From NCBI RefSeq assembly GCF_012272855.1, contig NZ_JAAXCQ010000006.1, positions 62,001 through 126,000 of the forward strand: a stretch of 64,000 bases of DNA, read 5' to 3'. The notes under the pieces were generated by a model. It saw only the letters and a list, made by a program, of their open reading frames with translations, searched no databases and was not told the origin of the DNA. Within the stretch, counting starts at the first letter, position 1; each line of letters begins with the position of its first letter. Of the stretch, positions 1 through 8,693 are shown piece after piece. This DNA is from Arenibacter sp. 6A1 (GTDB lineage: Bacteria; Bacteroidota; Bacteroidia; Flavobacteriales; Flavobacteriaceae). The translations under genes and the position numbers were made by a program.

Positions 1-19
1 TGTCTTAAAGAAAGTAGTG

Positions 20-556
20 CTACTTTCTTTCGTTATCGTAGGTTTGCCAATCTTTTTCTTTGTGGATGTTATCCCCAAAATATTTGGCTATTTTTAAAAA
101 CGGTTCTGGTTTTTGATATCCAGGAACCGGCGATAACATATTCATTTTCTCATCTAAGAAGATCGTCGTTGGGTAGCTCATCCTTCCTTGCATCAATGCT
201 GCTGCAAATTCGTGGTATCCATTTCTTCCCGATGCTATAAATTTAAAGGTCTTGCCTTTAAATTCTATAGGGTCTTTGCCTTCACCGTCGAGCTTAACCA
301 TATAATAGTTTTTGGACATGTATGCGGCTACTTCCGGGTTTTGAAAAGTATCCTTGTCCATTTTTTTGCACCATCCACACCAATCGGTATAGACATCTAC
401 AAAAATTTTCTTCGGATTTTTTTCAGTTTCCGCCAATTTCACAGCTTCTTCCCAACTGAGCCATTTTACTTCTTGGGCATTGGTAGTACCTATGGATAGG
501 ATTGCCATACCCAAGAAAAACATAGCTTTTGTAACAGACCTAATGGCGATTTTCAT
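20..556 (-). CDS. secreted thioredoxin-like protein
   Basis: 178-residue protein with an N-terminal signal peptide (cleavage expected near the TNAQ at 25-28), so a periplasmic location is inferred. The thioredoxin fold is shown by the C60-G-W-C63 redox motif after a hydrophobic strand (IFVDVYTDW), followed by KKMDKDT, and by a likely cis-proline at SYPT (P129). The CGWCKKMD form is typical of DUF255/thioredoxin_7-like proteins in Bacteroidota that reduce or isomerise exported thiols. The substrate cannot be told from sequence. It lies just downstream of lysA on the same strand but has its own minus-7-like element, so it may be transcribed separately. Confidence 0.85.
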   Translation of the reverse strand: MKIAIRSVTKAMFFLGMAILSIGTTNAQEVKWLSWEEAVKLAETEKNPKKIFVDVYTDWCGWCKKMDKDTFQNPEVAAYMSKNYYMVKLDGEGKDPIEFKGKTFKFIASGRNGYHEFAAALMQGRMSYPTTIFLDEKMNMLSPVPGYQKPEPFLKIAKYFGDNIHKEKDWQTYDNERK

Positions 557-591
557 AAACTTTAGTTTTGACTTATGTTGATTAACGACCT

Positions 592-599
592 CAAAACTA
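592..599 (-). promoter_or_regulatory. minus-7 element upstream of thioredoxin-like gene
   Basis: On the minus strand this reads TAGTTTTG, a match to the Bacteroidota minus-7 consensus TAnnTTTG, about 36 bp before the start codon. No TTG minus-33 element is seen at the usual distance, so support is partial. Confidence 0.35.
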
Positions 600-616
600 A
601 CGAAAATTTAGCGGCT

Positions 617-1858
617 TTATTTTGCTGTTACGTTTTCTTTAACAGGAAGGAATAAATCTTTTGTGTCTACTTGGTTCTTAATCAGGTCTTCAAAAGTCTC
701 TCTCTCCCGTATTAAAATAGCTTTTCCTTCGTGCCATAGTACTTCGGCAGGTCTAAATCTGGAGTTGTAGTTGCTAGCCATGGTAAAGCAGTAAGCTCCC
801 GCATTTTTAAAGCACAGGATATCGCCCTCCGAAATTTCAGAAATTCTTCTGTTGCTGGCAAAGGTGTCTGTCTCGCAGATATAACCTACTACTGAATAGT
901 AACGCTCACGCCCTTTAGGGTTGGAGATGTTTTCTATAGTATGGGAGGCCCCGTATAGCATTGGTCTGATTAAATGATTAAATCCAGAGTCGATACTGGC
1001 AAATACCGTAGAAGTAGTTTGTTTTACGACATTTACCTTGGCCAAGAAAAATCCGGCTTCACTAACTAGGAACTTCCCAGGTTCAAAGGCTAGGGTCAAT
1101 TCTCTTCCGTACTCTTTGCAGAAGTCATTGAAACGAGTACTTAGTTTTTTTCCTAATTCCTCGATATTGGTTTCTATGTCCCCCTCTTTGTAAGGAACTT
1201 TAAATCCACTTCCGAAATCAATAAAATCTAAGCTTTCGAAATTCTTAGCGGTTTCAAAAAGAATTTCCGATGCGTAAAGAAAAACATCAATATCTAGAAT
1301 ATCACTCCCTGTATGCATGTGAATTCCGTTGATATTCATATTTGTAAGCTTAACGATGCGCAACAAATGTGGGATTTGATGTATGCTTATACCGAATTTT
1401 GAATCGATGTGGCCTACCGAAATATTAGAATTCCCGCCAGCCATTACGTGGGGGTTAATACGGATACATACCGGGATGTTTGGATGTTTGCTTCCGAATT
1501 GCTCTAAAATAGATAGGTTATCAATGTTGATGCGAACCCCTAATTTGGCAGCTTCTTCAATCTCTTCCAAAGAAACACCGTTGGGTGTAAAAATGATAGA
1601 ACTAGGTTTGAATCCTGCCATAAGGCCTAACTGTACCTCTTGGATAGAAACAGTATCTAGACCACTGCCCAAACTGTTCATTAATTTTAAAATAGTGATA
1701 TTGGATAGGGCCTTGGTAGCGTAATTTAATTGTAATTTCTTTACGCCCTTAAAGGCTTTGGTCAATCGCTGAAATTGAGATATTATTTTCTCAGAATCAT
1801 ATACATAAACCGGATCACCATATGTTTTCGCTATTTTTAATAAGTCAGTTTGTTGCAT
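617..1858 (-). CDS. lysA: diaminopimelate decarboxylase
   Basis: 413 residues, the normal length for LysA. It is a fold-type III PLP enzyme converting meso-diaminopimelate to L-lysine, the last step of lysine synthesis. Visible motifs are the PLP-binding lysine in NYATKA (K49), the HMHTGSD segment of the barrel, FEPGKFLV, and the C-terminal dimer-interface motif GAYCFTMASNYN that carries the conserved tyrosine. dapD, an earlier step of the same pathway, lies 20 kb away. The start ATG is preceded by a well-spaced Bacteroidota promoter. Family assignment is secure. Confidence 0.96.
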   Translation of the reverse strand: MQQTDLLKIAKTYGDPVYVYDSEKIISQFQRLTKAFKGVKKLQLNYATKALSNITILKLMNSLGSGLDTVSIQEVQLGLMAGFKPSSIIFTPNGVSLEEIEEAAKLGVRINIDNLSILEQFGSKHPNIPVCIRINPHVMAGGNSNISVGHIDSKFGISIHQIPHLLRIVKLTNMNINGIHMHTGSDILDIDVFLYASEILFETAKNFESLDFIDFGSGFKVPYKEGDIETNIEELGKKLSTRFNDFCKEYGRELTLAFEPGKFLVSEAGFFLAKVNVVKQTTSTVFASIDSGFNHLIRPMLYGASHTIENISNPKGRERYYSVVGYICETDTFASNRRISEISEGDILCFKNAGAYCFTMASNYNSRFRPAEVLWHEGKAILIRERETFEDLIKNQVDTKDLFLPVKENVTAK

Positions 1859-1876
1859 CTTACTTTAAATTTTAAG

Positions 1877-1907
1877 CAAAGCTAGTTTACTTCAATAAGT
1901 TGAGCAA
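1877..1907 (-). promoter_or_regulatory. lysA promoter (Bacteroidota type)
   Basis: On the minus strand TTG is followed by a 20-nt spacer and TAGCTTTG, close to the flavobacterial consensus TTG-N19-TAnnTTTG. The minus-7 element ends 18 bp before the lysA ATG, giving a short leader. This is one of the two best promoter matches in the window. Confidence 0.6.
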
Positions 1908-2017
1908 AATTTTATGATAAAAATAAACTTATGTAACAAAATGTTTTTTTTGTAACAAATTATAGCAAGAAAAATCCCTTCCATTTTTGAAGTTGTTGTA
2001 ACTTTAAGAAAAAAGCA

Positions 2018-2656
2018 ATGTTATTACCTATGTTCCCGCTTCAATCCGTGTTCTTTCCCAAGGAGGTGGTTGCTTTGCATATTTTTGAAGAACGTTATAA
2101 GCAATTAATCAACGATGTGCGTAAAAATGCCATGCTCTTTGGTGTTCCTGTGTTCATAGATGGGCGGATTTCCTATGGAACAGCATTTAATCTAAAGGAA
2201 ATTGTAAAAACATATAAAGGGGGGGAGATGGATATCATTTGTCATGCTACTGAAGTATTCAAAATTTTGAGTTTTCAAAACCAGTTGGGCGAGAAATTAT
2301 ATGGTGGCGGAACGGTTGAGTTTTTAAATAATATTGATGACAGTGTTTTGTCGTTAAAAGAAGAGGTGTATCGTCTTATTAAAGAGTTGTATAGGTTAAT
2401 GGGGGTGTCTCTTAGCGCAAAGTTAATGGCAGACTTCAATAGTTATTCATTTATTCATAAGATAGGCTTGTCGTTGGATCAGGAATACATGCTATTACAA
2501 ATGGTATTCGAAACTGAACGCTTATTGTATATAAAAGACCATCTATATTCTACGATTCAGGTCCTTAAGGAGGTCAATAGGGCCAAGAAAATCATAAAAA
2601 TGAATGGTCATTTCCGGTATTTTGACCCTATAGATTTTAATAATTTCAATATATAA
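2018..2656 (+). CDS. LON substrate-binding domain protein
   Basis: 212 residues corresponding to the N-terminal substrate-binding domain of Lon protease (LON_substr_bdg) without ATPase or protease domains. The start MLLPMFPLQSVFFP followed by LHIFEERYKQLI is the family hallmark. Stand-alone LON-domain proteins are common in bacteria; their clients are unknown. It sits 77 bp upstream of sucC on the same strand but has no obvious functional link. Confidence 0.85.
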   Translation: MLLPMFPLQSVFFPKEVVALHIFEERYKQLINDVRKNAMLFGVPVFIDGRISYGTAFNLKEIVKTYKGGEMDIICHATEVFKILSFQNQLGEKLYGGGTVEFLNNIDDSVLSLKEEVYRLIKELYRLMGVSLSAKLMADFNSYSFIHKIGLSLDQEYMLLQMVFETERLLYIKDHLYSTIQVLKEVNRAKKIIKMNGHFRYFDPIDFNNFNI

Positions 2657-2699
2657 TGTACACTGCGGTTTTTTATTAGGGTAAATCCCTTGGGTTTCC

Positions 2700-2707
2700 T
2701 ATTTTTG
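2700..2707 (+). promoter_or_regulatory. minus-7 element upstream of sucC
   Basis: TATTTTTG matches TAnnTTTG and lies 26 bp before the sucC ATG. A TTG occurs only 7 bp upstream, too close to serve as the minus-33 element. Confidence 0.4.
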
Positions 2708-2733
2708 CTTCTGAACAAAAAGAAACCTTACTT

Positions 2734-3927
2734 ATGAATCTTCATGAATATCAAGGAAAAGAAATTTTAGCGAGCTTTGGGGTGCGTATCCAACGCGGAA
2801 TTGTAGCGCACAATACCAAGGAAGCTGTAGAGGCTGCCAAACAGTTAACCGAGGAAACTGGTACTGGATGGCACGTAATAAAGGCTCAGGTGCACGCTGG
2901 TGGACGTGGAAAAGGTGGCGGTGTTAAACTTGCCAAGAATCTAAGGGAAGTAGAAGAAATTGCAGGAAGTATTATCGGGATGAACTTAATTACTCCTCAA
3001 ACTTCTGCAGAAGGAAAGAAGGTACATCAAGTATTGGTGGCCGAAGATGTTTACTATCCTGGTGACAGTGAAACTAGTGAATTCTATATCTCTGTTCTTT
3101 TAAACAGGGCTACCGGAAGAAATATGGTGATGTATTCTACCGAGGGTGGAATGGATATTGAAGATGTTGCAGAAAACACGCCTCACTTAATATTTACCGA
3201 AGAAATTAATCCAGCTACAGGTTTATTGCCTTTTCAGGCTAGAAAAATTGCTTTTAACCTTGGACTTTCTGGGGTAGCATTTAAGGAAATGACCAAGTTT
3301 GTGTCAAATCTTTACAAGGCATATGTTGAAAGTGATGCCAATATGTTCGAAATTAACCCTGTTCTTAAGACATCAGATGATAAGATCATGGCTGTTGATG
3401 CCAAGGTTTCGATTGATGATAATGCTTTGTACAGAAGAAAGCAATATGCTGAAATGCGCGATTTACGTGAAGAAAACCCCATTGAAGTAGAAGCTAGAGC
3501 GGTTGGTTTAAATTATGTAGATTTAGATGGTAATGTTGGATGTATGGTAAACGGCGCCGGATTGGCAATGGCAACCATGGATTTAATTAAAATGGCCGGA
3601 GGTGAACCTGCGAATTTCTTGGATGTCGGTGGTACAGCCGATGCTAAGAGGGTAGAGGAAGCCTTTAGGATTATTTTAAAAGACGATAACGTGAAGTGTA
3701 TCCTGATCAATATCTTTGGAGGTATTGTTAGATGTGATAGAGTTGCGCAAGGAGTAGTAGATGCCTATAAGAATATGGGCGATGCTATAAAAGTGCCAAT
3801 TATTGTTCGTTTGCAAGGTACCAATGCAGAACTGGCGAAAGATATTATTGATAATTCTGGTTTAGCAGTACATTCTGCGGTTCAGTTTCAAGAAGCTGCC
3901 GATAAAGTAAAAGAGGTGTTGGCGTAG
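2734..3927 (+). CDS. sucC: succinyl-CoA synthetase beta subunit (ADP-forming)
   Basis: 397 residues, full length for the ATP-grasp beta subunit of succinate-CoA ligase, which makes ATP from succinyl-CoA in the TCA cycle with the alpha subunit SucD. It opens MNLHEYQGKEIL, has a glycine-rich HAGGRGKGGGVKLAK loop, FEINPV, and the C-terminal NIFGGIVRCDRVA motif of the ligase domain. sucD is not adjacent, as is common in this phylum. A strong terminator follows the stop. Confidence 0.97.
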   Translation: MNLHEYQGKEILASFGVRIQRGIVAHNTKEAVEAAKQLTEETGTGWHVIKAQVHAGGRGKGGGVKLAKNLREVEEIAGSIIGMNLITPQTSAEGKKVHQVLVAEDVYYPGDSETSEFYISVLLNRATGRNMVMYSTEGGMDIEDVAENTPHLIFTEEINPATGLLPFQARKIAFNLGLSGVAFKEMTKFVSNLYKAYVESDANMFEINPVLKTSDDKIMAVDAKVSIDDNALYRRKQYAEMRDLREENPIEVEARAVGLNYVDLDGNVGCMVNGAGLAMATMDLIKMAGGEPANFLDVGGTADAKRVEEAFRIILKDDNVKCILINIFGGIVRCDRVAQGVVDAYKNMGDAIKVPIIVRLQGTNAELAKDIIDNSGLAVHSAVQFQEAADKVKEVLA

Positions 3928-3957
3928 TTCGCTTGCCCACCACATATTAGTTTTAAT

Positions 3958-3993
3958 AAAAATGGCAATGTTTTCATAACATTGCCATTTTTT
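3958..3993 (+). terminator. sucC rho-independent terminator
   Basis: Perfect 15-bp stem (3958-3972 with 3978-3992), 5-nt loop TTCAT and a T-rich 3' arm, starting 30 bp after the sucC stop. Confidence 0.85.
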
Positions 3994-4276
3994 GTTTCAT
4001 TCAAACAAAAGGGTGGTTTTCTTTTTGGATGCGTAAAGCAATGGTATTTACGTTTCATTATTTATATTTTTTTTGTCTTTTTGTTGATATATCTTGAGAT
4101 TACTTTTAAAAAGTATATTTCTTGTTGGTGTTTCCTAATTGTTACTGGTTTTAAGTGTGCGTTAAGTCTGTTTATCAGCTTATTAAGTAAGGTTTTTTGA
4201 TATTACATTTGTCCTGTCTCCTAAGAAAAGTATAGAGGAGGAAGCTAAATGTAAAGTCAATTTAAATCGATAAACC
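3994..4276. other. intergenic region before the small exported paralogues
   Basis: About 280 bp of AT-rich DNA after the sucC terminator. Only a TACATTTG minus-7-like element at 4204-4211 stands out, 65 bp upstream of the next start codon. No convincing coding sequence is present. Confidence 0.5.
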
Positions 4277-4612
4277 ATGAAAAAAATCAGTATTTTTTTA
4301 CTTCTCACCCTGTTTTTTGCAATAAGCAACGTACAAGCCAACGACCTAGTAAAACCTCACCCTAAAAAGGAGCTGAACGATAGGATCAGTGAATTATTAC
4401 AGGATCATCAATTAACGATTCAGGGCGAGAGTGTATCGGCCAAGGTGCTTTTTACCTTTAACAAAGAGCAAGAGGTGGTAGTATTGTCCGTAGAAACAAA
4501 TTACGAGCCGATGGAGGCGTTTTTAAAAGACCGTTTAAATTACAGAAAAGTTGATGCCCCCAAAGATATGGGGAGTCAGTTTTATACTGTAAATGTGAAA
4601 TTAGTCCCTTAA
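4277..4612 (+). CDS. small exported protein, paralogue A
   Basis: 111 residues: a signal peptide (ISIFLLLTLFFAISNVQA) then about 90 residues of mixed alpha/beta sequence. Family not recognised. It shares its layout with the next gene: an ISELLQ-type helix, a strand with VLFTFN, VVVLSVET, then F-L-K-D-R-LNYRKV and a final VNVKL strand. The pair are clearly tandem paralogues. The fold resembles small TonB-C-like or energy-transducer-like exported domains of Bacteroidota, but this is inference only. Confidence 0.75.
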   Translation: MKKISIFLLLTLFFAISNVQANDLVKPHPKKELNDRISELLQDHQLTIQGESVSAKVLFTFNKEQEVVVLSVETNYEPMEAFLKDRLNYRKVDAPKDMGSQFYTVNVKLVP

Positions 4613-4737
4613 TAATTGATTTTTAGTACAAAATATTATTTAATATATCAAAAGTTGTAACATTTTTTGTGAACAACCGTCTTTTAAATATATCAATCTA
4701 TTTATTAATCAATTCATCAATCAAAAAACAAAACATC

Positions 4738-5079
4738 ATGAGAAAATTTAGTTTAGTAGTAGTGGCAGCAGTAATGTTATTATCCTTTGGAAATTCATTT
4801 GCTACCGAAAGAGAGAACAGGAATCCTGCTAAAAGTTTGTCGGAGCAAATTGGTCAGCTTTTGGAGGGGAACGATATTAGGGTCAATCAGGGCGAAGATC
4901 TTTTCGCTACAGTGTATTTTACTATCAATAGTGAAATGGAGCTGGTGGTACTTTCTGTAGCTACCGAAGAGGAAGGGCTCGATGCTTTTGTGAAAAACCG
5001 CTTAAATTACAATAAGGTATCGGCAGAGGGATATGAAGAGGGAAAGACCTATAAGGTTCCTGTGCGCTTAAAAAGCTAA
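4738..5079 (+). CDS. small exported protein, paralogue B
   Basis: 113 residues from the ATG at 4738. An in-frame upstream extension exists from 4669, but the chosen start gives a clean signal peptide (MRKFSLVVVAAVMLLSFGNS). It is a tandem paralogue of the preceding gene: ISEQIGQLL, VYFTIN, ELVVLSVAT, FVKNRLNYNKV and VPVRLKS match in order. The 125-bp gap between the genes is AT-rich. A bidirectional terminator follows. Function unknown; export of a small beta-rich domain is all the sequence supports. Confidence 0.75.
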   Translation: MRKFSLVVVAAVMLLSFGNSFATERENRNPAKSLSEQIGQLLEGNDIRVNQGEDLFATVYFTINSEMELVVLSVATEEEGLDAFVKNRLNYNKVSAEGYEEGKTYKVPVRLKS

Positions 5080-5101
5080 GGAGAGAATCCTTTAAAGCAA
5101 A

Positions 5102-5132
5102 AATCCTGAGGGTAAGCTCAGGATTTTTTTTT
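5102..5132. terminator. bidirectional terminator between paralogue B and DUF1456 gene
   Basis: 9-bp perfect stem AATCCTGAG / CTCAGGATT (5102-5110 with 5117-5125), a T run on the plus side and a shorter T run on the minus side. It overlaps the last codons of the convergent DUF1456 gene. Confidence 0.8.
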
Positions 5133-5486
5133 GTTTTTGTATTTCACCGGACTAATATCTTTGTCCATGTTGCTTTTTTGTTTGCTTTTAAAAGATGGTC
5201 GGCGAGCTGGTTTTTCAGCTATATCTTTTTTGGGTTTTGGTAAAGTGAGGTTTACATCCTTCGGTTTTTCTTTGGTTCCTCGATAATGAATAACCAGTCC
5301 ATTTAAGAAATTACGTAAGATCTGATCTCCACATTCCATATAGTTAGGGTGGTCGTCTTTTCTGAAAAAAGCGCCAATTTCACTCTTGGTAATATTAAAA
5401 TCAACCAATTTTAAAATATCTACAATTTCATCGTCTCTTAGTTTTAAGGCTACCCTTAACTTTTTTAGAACATCATTATTGGTCAT
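5118..5486 (-). CDS. DUF1456 family protein
   Basis: 122 residues from the ATG at 5486 (MTNNDVLKKLRVAL); an upstream in-frame ATG adding six residues is less likely. DUF1456 (YehS-like) proteins carry a duplicated small helical unit, seen here as NDVLKKLRVALKLRDDEI and, further on, EIGAFFRKDDHPNYMECGDQ. The C-terminal 40 residues are basic and low complexity (KPKKDIAEKPARRPS, KSKQKS). Function unknown; the basic tail might bind nucleic acid, which is inference. Confidence 0.8.
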   Translation of the reverse strand: MTNNDVLKKLRVALKLRDDEIVDILKLVDFNITKSEIGAFFRKDDHPNYMECGDQILRNFLNGLVIHYRGTKEKPKDVNLTLPKPKKDIAEKPARRPSFKSKQKSNMDKDISPVKYKNKKKS

Positions 5487-5511
5487 ACTGAAATTTTTTT
5501 GCAAGGTATTA

Positions 5512-5519
5512 CAAAATTA
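5512..5519 (-). promoter_or_regulatory. minus-7 element of DUF1456 gene
   Basis: Minus-strand TAATTTTG matches TAnnTTTG and lies 25 bp upstream of the chosen ATG, which supports the shorter start. No TTG is found at the expected minus-33 position. Confidence 0.4.
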
Positions 5520-5598
5520 GCTTTGGTAAGGCTTCTTTCGTGTTGTTTTAGGAATAAAGAAAGCTTTTTAATGTAACTTAGTGTTAAACTGCTAATTT

Positions 5599-6000
5599 AT
5601 GAGTACGTACAAAGAGAAGTTGAGCATTCTTTCTGAAATGATTTCTTTCGCTAGGGTAAATAATGAAATTAAAAAGTCGGAGTACGATTTTTTACTGGGT
5701 GTAGCCAATCAATTAGAGATCGATCAAAAAACCTTTGATTCCCTATTTCATAGAAAAGTAGAAAAAATGACTCTTAAGTTAGAGAGTGATCGGATTCTAC
5801 AATTCCACCGGATTGTCTTGTTGATGAACGTAGATAGAGAACAAAGTGAGCAGGAAATAGAACGTCTTCACAATATTGGTCTGCGATTGGGCTTGCCGCC
5901 GGCCGCTATTGATCAGGTATTAAAAGTTATGTATAATTATCCCGATATGGTGGTGCCGCCAAAAGTCTTGATCAATATTTTTAAAGCCTATTATAATTAG
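5599..6000 (+). CDS. TerB-like helical protein
   Basis: 133-residue all-helical protein resembling the TerB/DjlA-N fold: an N-terminal helix pair with ILSEMISFARVNNEIKKSE, then LGVANQLEIDQKTFD, and a C-terminal half with RLHNIGLRLGLPPAAIDQVL. Such proteins are common in Flavobacteriaceae and are sometimes mislabelled excinuclease ABC subunit B; it has no helicase motifs and is unrelated to the true uvrB nearby. Cytoplasmic; exact function unknown. Confidence 0.6.
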   Translation: MSTYKEKLSILSEMISFARVNNEIKKSEYDFLLGVANQLEIDQKTFDSLFHRKVEKMTLKLESDRILQFHRIVLLMNVDREQSEQEIERLHNIGLRLGLPPAAIDQVLKVMYNYPDMVVPPKVLINIFKAYYN

Positions 6001-6135
6001 GTTTTTTTTCAATTAGTGTCAAAATGACATTATGTTAAGGTAAAAACAGGACAAAATGGCGCTTAAATTGTGCTGGTATAACATTTGACTATATGTTGGA
6101 AAGAAACAAAAAGTTTAATTAAAAATATATAGATC

Positions 6136-6561
6136 ATGAGTTTAGTAAAAAGAAACAATGTGTTGTTCCCTGCCTTTGTAAATGAAATTTTAAAACCAGA
6201 TTGGCTTGGAGGTATGGAGACAGTGAACCAGCATCTTCCTGCTGTAAATGTTAAAGAAGCGGAGGGTGAGTTTGGCTTAGAATTGTTGGTGCCAGGGAGA
6301 AAGAAAGAAGATTTTAAAATAGAAATCGACAATGAACTGTTGACCGTATCCTCGGAAATTGCCCAAGAGAGCAACGAAAACGAGGAGAAGTATACAAGAC
6401 GAGAATTTTCTTTTTCCTCCTTTAAGCGGGTGTTTACGTTACCTGAATCCGTAGATGCTGCGAAAATTAAGGTGACCTACGAAGATGGAATATTAAAGTT
6501 TGTATTACCTAAAAAGGAAGAGGCAAAACCAAAGCCTAAAAGATTGATAGAAATAGCTTAA
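6136..6561 (+). CDS. Hsp20/alpha-crystallin small heat-shock protein
   Basis: 141 residues. The alpha-crystallin domain spans roughly 35-130: LPAVNVKEAEGEFGLELLVPG, KKEDFKIEIDNELLTVS, then YTRREFSFSSFKRVFTLPE and YEDGILKFVLPK, the GxLxxxLPK-type end motif. The tail carries the short R-L-I-E-I-A segment, equivalent to the I-x-I oligomerisation motif. An ATP-independent holdase. A strong terminator follows. Confidence 0.95.
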   Translation: MSLVKRNNVLFPAFVNEILKPDWLGGMETVNQHLPAVNVKEAEGEFGLELLVPGRKKEDFKIEIDNELLTVSSEIAQESNENEEKYTRREFSFSSFKRVFTLPESVDAAKIKVTYEDGILKFVLPKKEEAKPKPKRLIEIA

Positions 6562-6605
6562 TGAAGGTATATTAGGTAGTTTGATTATTATTAGTTTAGT
6601 TAGTT

Positions 6606-6640
6606 AAAAAAAAGCGCCTTATGTTTTAAGGCGCTTTTTT
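6606..6640 (+). terminator. hsp20 terminator
   Basis: 13-bp stem AAAAAAGCGCCTT / AAGGCGCTTTTTT (6608-6620 with 6628-6640), symmetrical enough to serve both strands between hsp20 and the convergent uvrB. Confidence 0.85.
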
Positions 6641-6692
6641 AGTGTGTTTTAATTATATAGGAGTAAGCTGGTATTGTTTATTAGCGGCCAAG

Positions 6693-8681
6693 CTATTCCT
6701 GTTCTTGGAGTGCTTTTATTTCATCCCTTATTTTAGCCGCTTGCATAAAATCCAGTTCCTTAGCCGCTTTCTCCATCGCCTTTCTTTTGGTTCTGATCAT
6801 TTTCTCTTTTTCATCCGCACTTAGGTACTTCATATCGGGTTCGGCGGCTTTTATACTTTCTTTCTCAAAATGGTAGGTAGAAACCGAATTCTTGGCCAGT
6901 ATGCTGTCCAAACTTTTGTTTAAAGCAGTTGGGGTAATGTTGTTGACGGTGTTGTAATGGATCTGCTTTTCGCGTCTATAGGTGGTTTCATCAATGGTTT
7001 TCTTCATGCTGTTGGTAATCTTGTCAGCATACATGATAGCTTTTCCATTTAGGTGTCTTGCAGCACGACCCACGGTTTGCGTTAAGGACCTGGCGCTTCT
7101 TAAAAAACCTTCCTTGTCCGCATCTAAAATAGCTACCAAGGATACTTCGGGTAAATCCAAGCCTTCTCGTAGTAGGTTGACACCAATGAGAACATCAAAG
7201 ATTCCTTTTCGCAGGTCCTGCATTATTTCAACACGCTCCAAAGTATCTACATCACTGTGTATATAGCGACATCGTATATTGATTCTCGTTAAATATTTTG
7301 CGAGTTCTTCTGCCATACGCTTGGTTAAGGTTGTCACCAAGCAACGTTCATCTTTTTCTACCCGTTGTTGTATTTCCTCAATTAAATCATCGATCTGGTT
7401 TAGGCTTGGGCGTACTTCAATAACAGGATCTAAAAGTCCGGTTGGCCTAATAAGCTGTTCCACGTATACTCCTTGGCTTAATTCCAGTTCGTAGTCCGCT
7501 GGGGTTGCACTCACATAAATAACCTGATTTTGCAGGGCTTCAAATTCCTCAAATTTCAGGGGTCGGTTATCCATGGCTGCTGGGAGCCTGAAGCCATAGT
7601 CTACAAGGTTTTCTTTCCTAGAACGATCGCCTCCGTACATGGCATGAACCTGGGGAATGGTAACGTGACTTTCATCGACCACCATTAAATAGTCATCAGG
7701 GAAGTAATCCAACAAACAGAAAGGTCTCGTACCCGGTTCCCTGCCGTCTAGGTAGCGAGAGTAATTCTCGATCCCGGAACAATAGCCGAGTTCCCGTATC
7801 ATTTCTAAATCAAAATTGGTGCGTTCTTCCAAACGTTTTGCTTCCAAAGGTTTGCCGATCTGTTTAAAAAAAGCCACCTGCTTTACCATATCCTCCTGAA
7901 TCTGATGAATAGCATTTTGCAAAATGTCGGGAGAGGTTACGAACATATTGGCAGGATAAATGTTGACCTGTTCGTATTTTTCCAAGGTTTTATTTTTGTA
8001 GGGGTCAAAAGCTTCTATTTCCTCAATTTCATCCCCGAAAAAGTGAACTCTAAAAGCATGGTCGGCATAGCTGGGAAAAACATCGACCACGTCGCCTTTT
8101 ACCCTGAAATTTCCATTCTTAAAATCTGCCGTGGTCCTAGAGTATAGACTTTGTACTAATTGATGTAAAAATTTAGTCCTAGGAATAACTTGGTCCTTGT
8201 GGATATGGACAACGTTTTTCTGAAATTCCACCGGGTTTCCTATACCGTACAGACAAGAAACCGAAGCCACGACCAATATATCCCTTCTTCCCGAAAGTAG
8301 GGAGGAAGTGGCGCTTAATCTTAGCTTTTCTAAATCTTCATTGATGGATAGATCTTTTTCTATATAGGTGCCGCTGGCGGGGATATAAGCTTCTGGTTGG
8401 TAATAGTCGTAATAAGACACAAAGTATTCCACCGCATTCTCCGGGAAAAACTGTTTAAATTCTGAATATAACTGGGCCGCTAAGGTTTTGTTATGTGCTA
8501 AAACCAAGGTAGGGCGCTGAACGCTTTCTACTACATTGGCCACGGTAAAAGTTTTACCCGATCCCGTGACCCCTAAAAGCGTTTGGTAACGTTCATTGCT
8601 TTCTAAGCCTTCTTTCAATTGTTTAATGGCAGAAGGTTGATCCCCAGTGGGTTTGAATTCTGAAACGACTTTAAATTTCAT
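6693..8681 (-). CDS. uvrB: excinuclease ABC subunit B
   Basis: 662 residues, normal for UvrB, the damage-verifying helicase-like subunit of nucleotide excision repair. Walker A GVTGSGKT is at 37-44, the DNA-engaging beta-hairpin YYDYYQPEAYIP near 95, the DESH box in VVDESHVT, and helicase motif VI in QTVGRAARH. The C-terminal UVR motif (KAMEKAAKELDFMQAAKIRD) that contacts UvrC is intact. uvrA and uvrC are not in the window. Confidence 0.97.
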   Translation of the reverse strand: MKFKVVSEFKPTGDQPSAIKQLKEGLESNERYQTLLGVTGSGKTFTVANVVESVQRPTLVLAHNKTLAAQLYSEFKQFFPENAVEYFVSYYDYYQPEAYIPASGTYIEKDLSINEDLEKLRLSATSSLLSGRRDILVVASVSCLYGIGNPVEFQKNVVHIHKDQVIPRTKFLHQLVQSLYSRTTADFKNGNFRVKGDVVDVFPSYADHAFRVHFFGDEIEEIEAFDPYKNKTLEKYEQVNIYPANMFVTSPDILQNAIHQIQEDMVKQVAFFKQIGKPLEAKRLEERTNFDLEMIRELGYCSGIENYSRYLDGREPGTRPFCLLDYFPDDYLMVVDESHVTIPQVHAMYGGDRSRKENLVDYGFRLPAAMDNRPLKFEEFEALQNQVIYVSATPADYELELSQGVYVEQLIRPTGLLDPVIEVRPSLNQIDDLIEEIQQRVEKDERCLVTTLTKRMAEELAKYLTRINIRCRYIHSDVDTLERVEIMQDLRKGIFDVLIGVNLLREGLDLPEVSLVAILDADKEGFLRSARSLTQTVGRAARHLNGKAIMYADKITNSMKKTIDETTYRREKQIHYNTVNNITPTALNKSLDSILAKNSVSTYHFEKESIKAAEPDMKYLSADEKEKMIRTKRKAMEKAAKELDFMQAAKIRDEIKALQEQE

Positions 8682-8685
8682 CCAC

Positions 8686-8693
8686 CAAAAGTA
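8686..8693 (-). promoter_or_regulatory. minus-7-like element abutting the uvrB start
   Basis: Minus-strand TACTTTTG matches TAnnTTTG but ends only 4 bp before the ATG. If used, the transcript would be essentially leaderless. No minus-33 TTG is spaced correctly, so this may be chance. Confidence 0.25.

Noticed and set aside
188-499. plus-strand open frame opposite the thioredoxin-like gene
   Set aside because: It is a shadow of the well-supported minus-strand gene. Other such frames inside secA, uvrB, lysA and the GT genes were rejected for the same reason.
3982-4200. 72-codon plus-strand frame after sucC
   Set aside because: It begins inside the 3' arm and tail of the sucC terminator and has the composition of an AT-rich spacer, with no domain.
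5599-6000. excinuclease ABC subunit B label for the TerB-like protein
   Set aside because: The label sometimes attached to this family is wrong; the protein is 133 residues, all helical, with no helicase motif, and the real uvrB is at 6693-8681.
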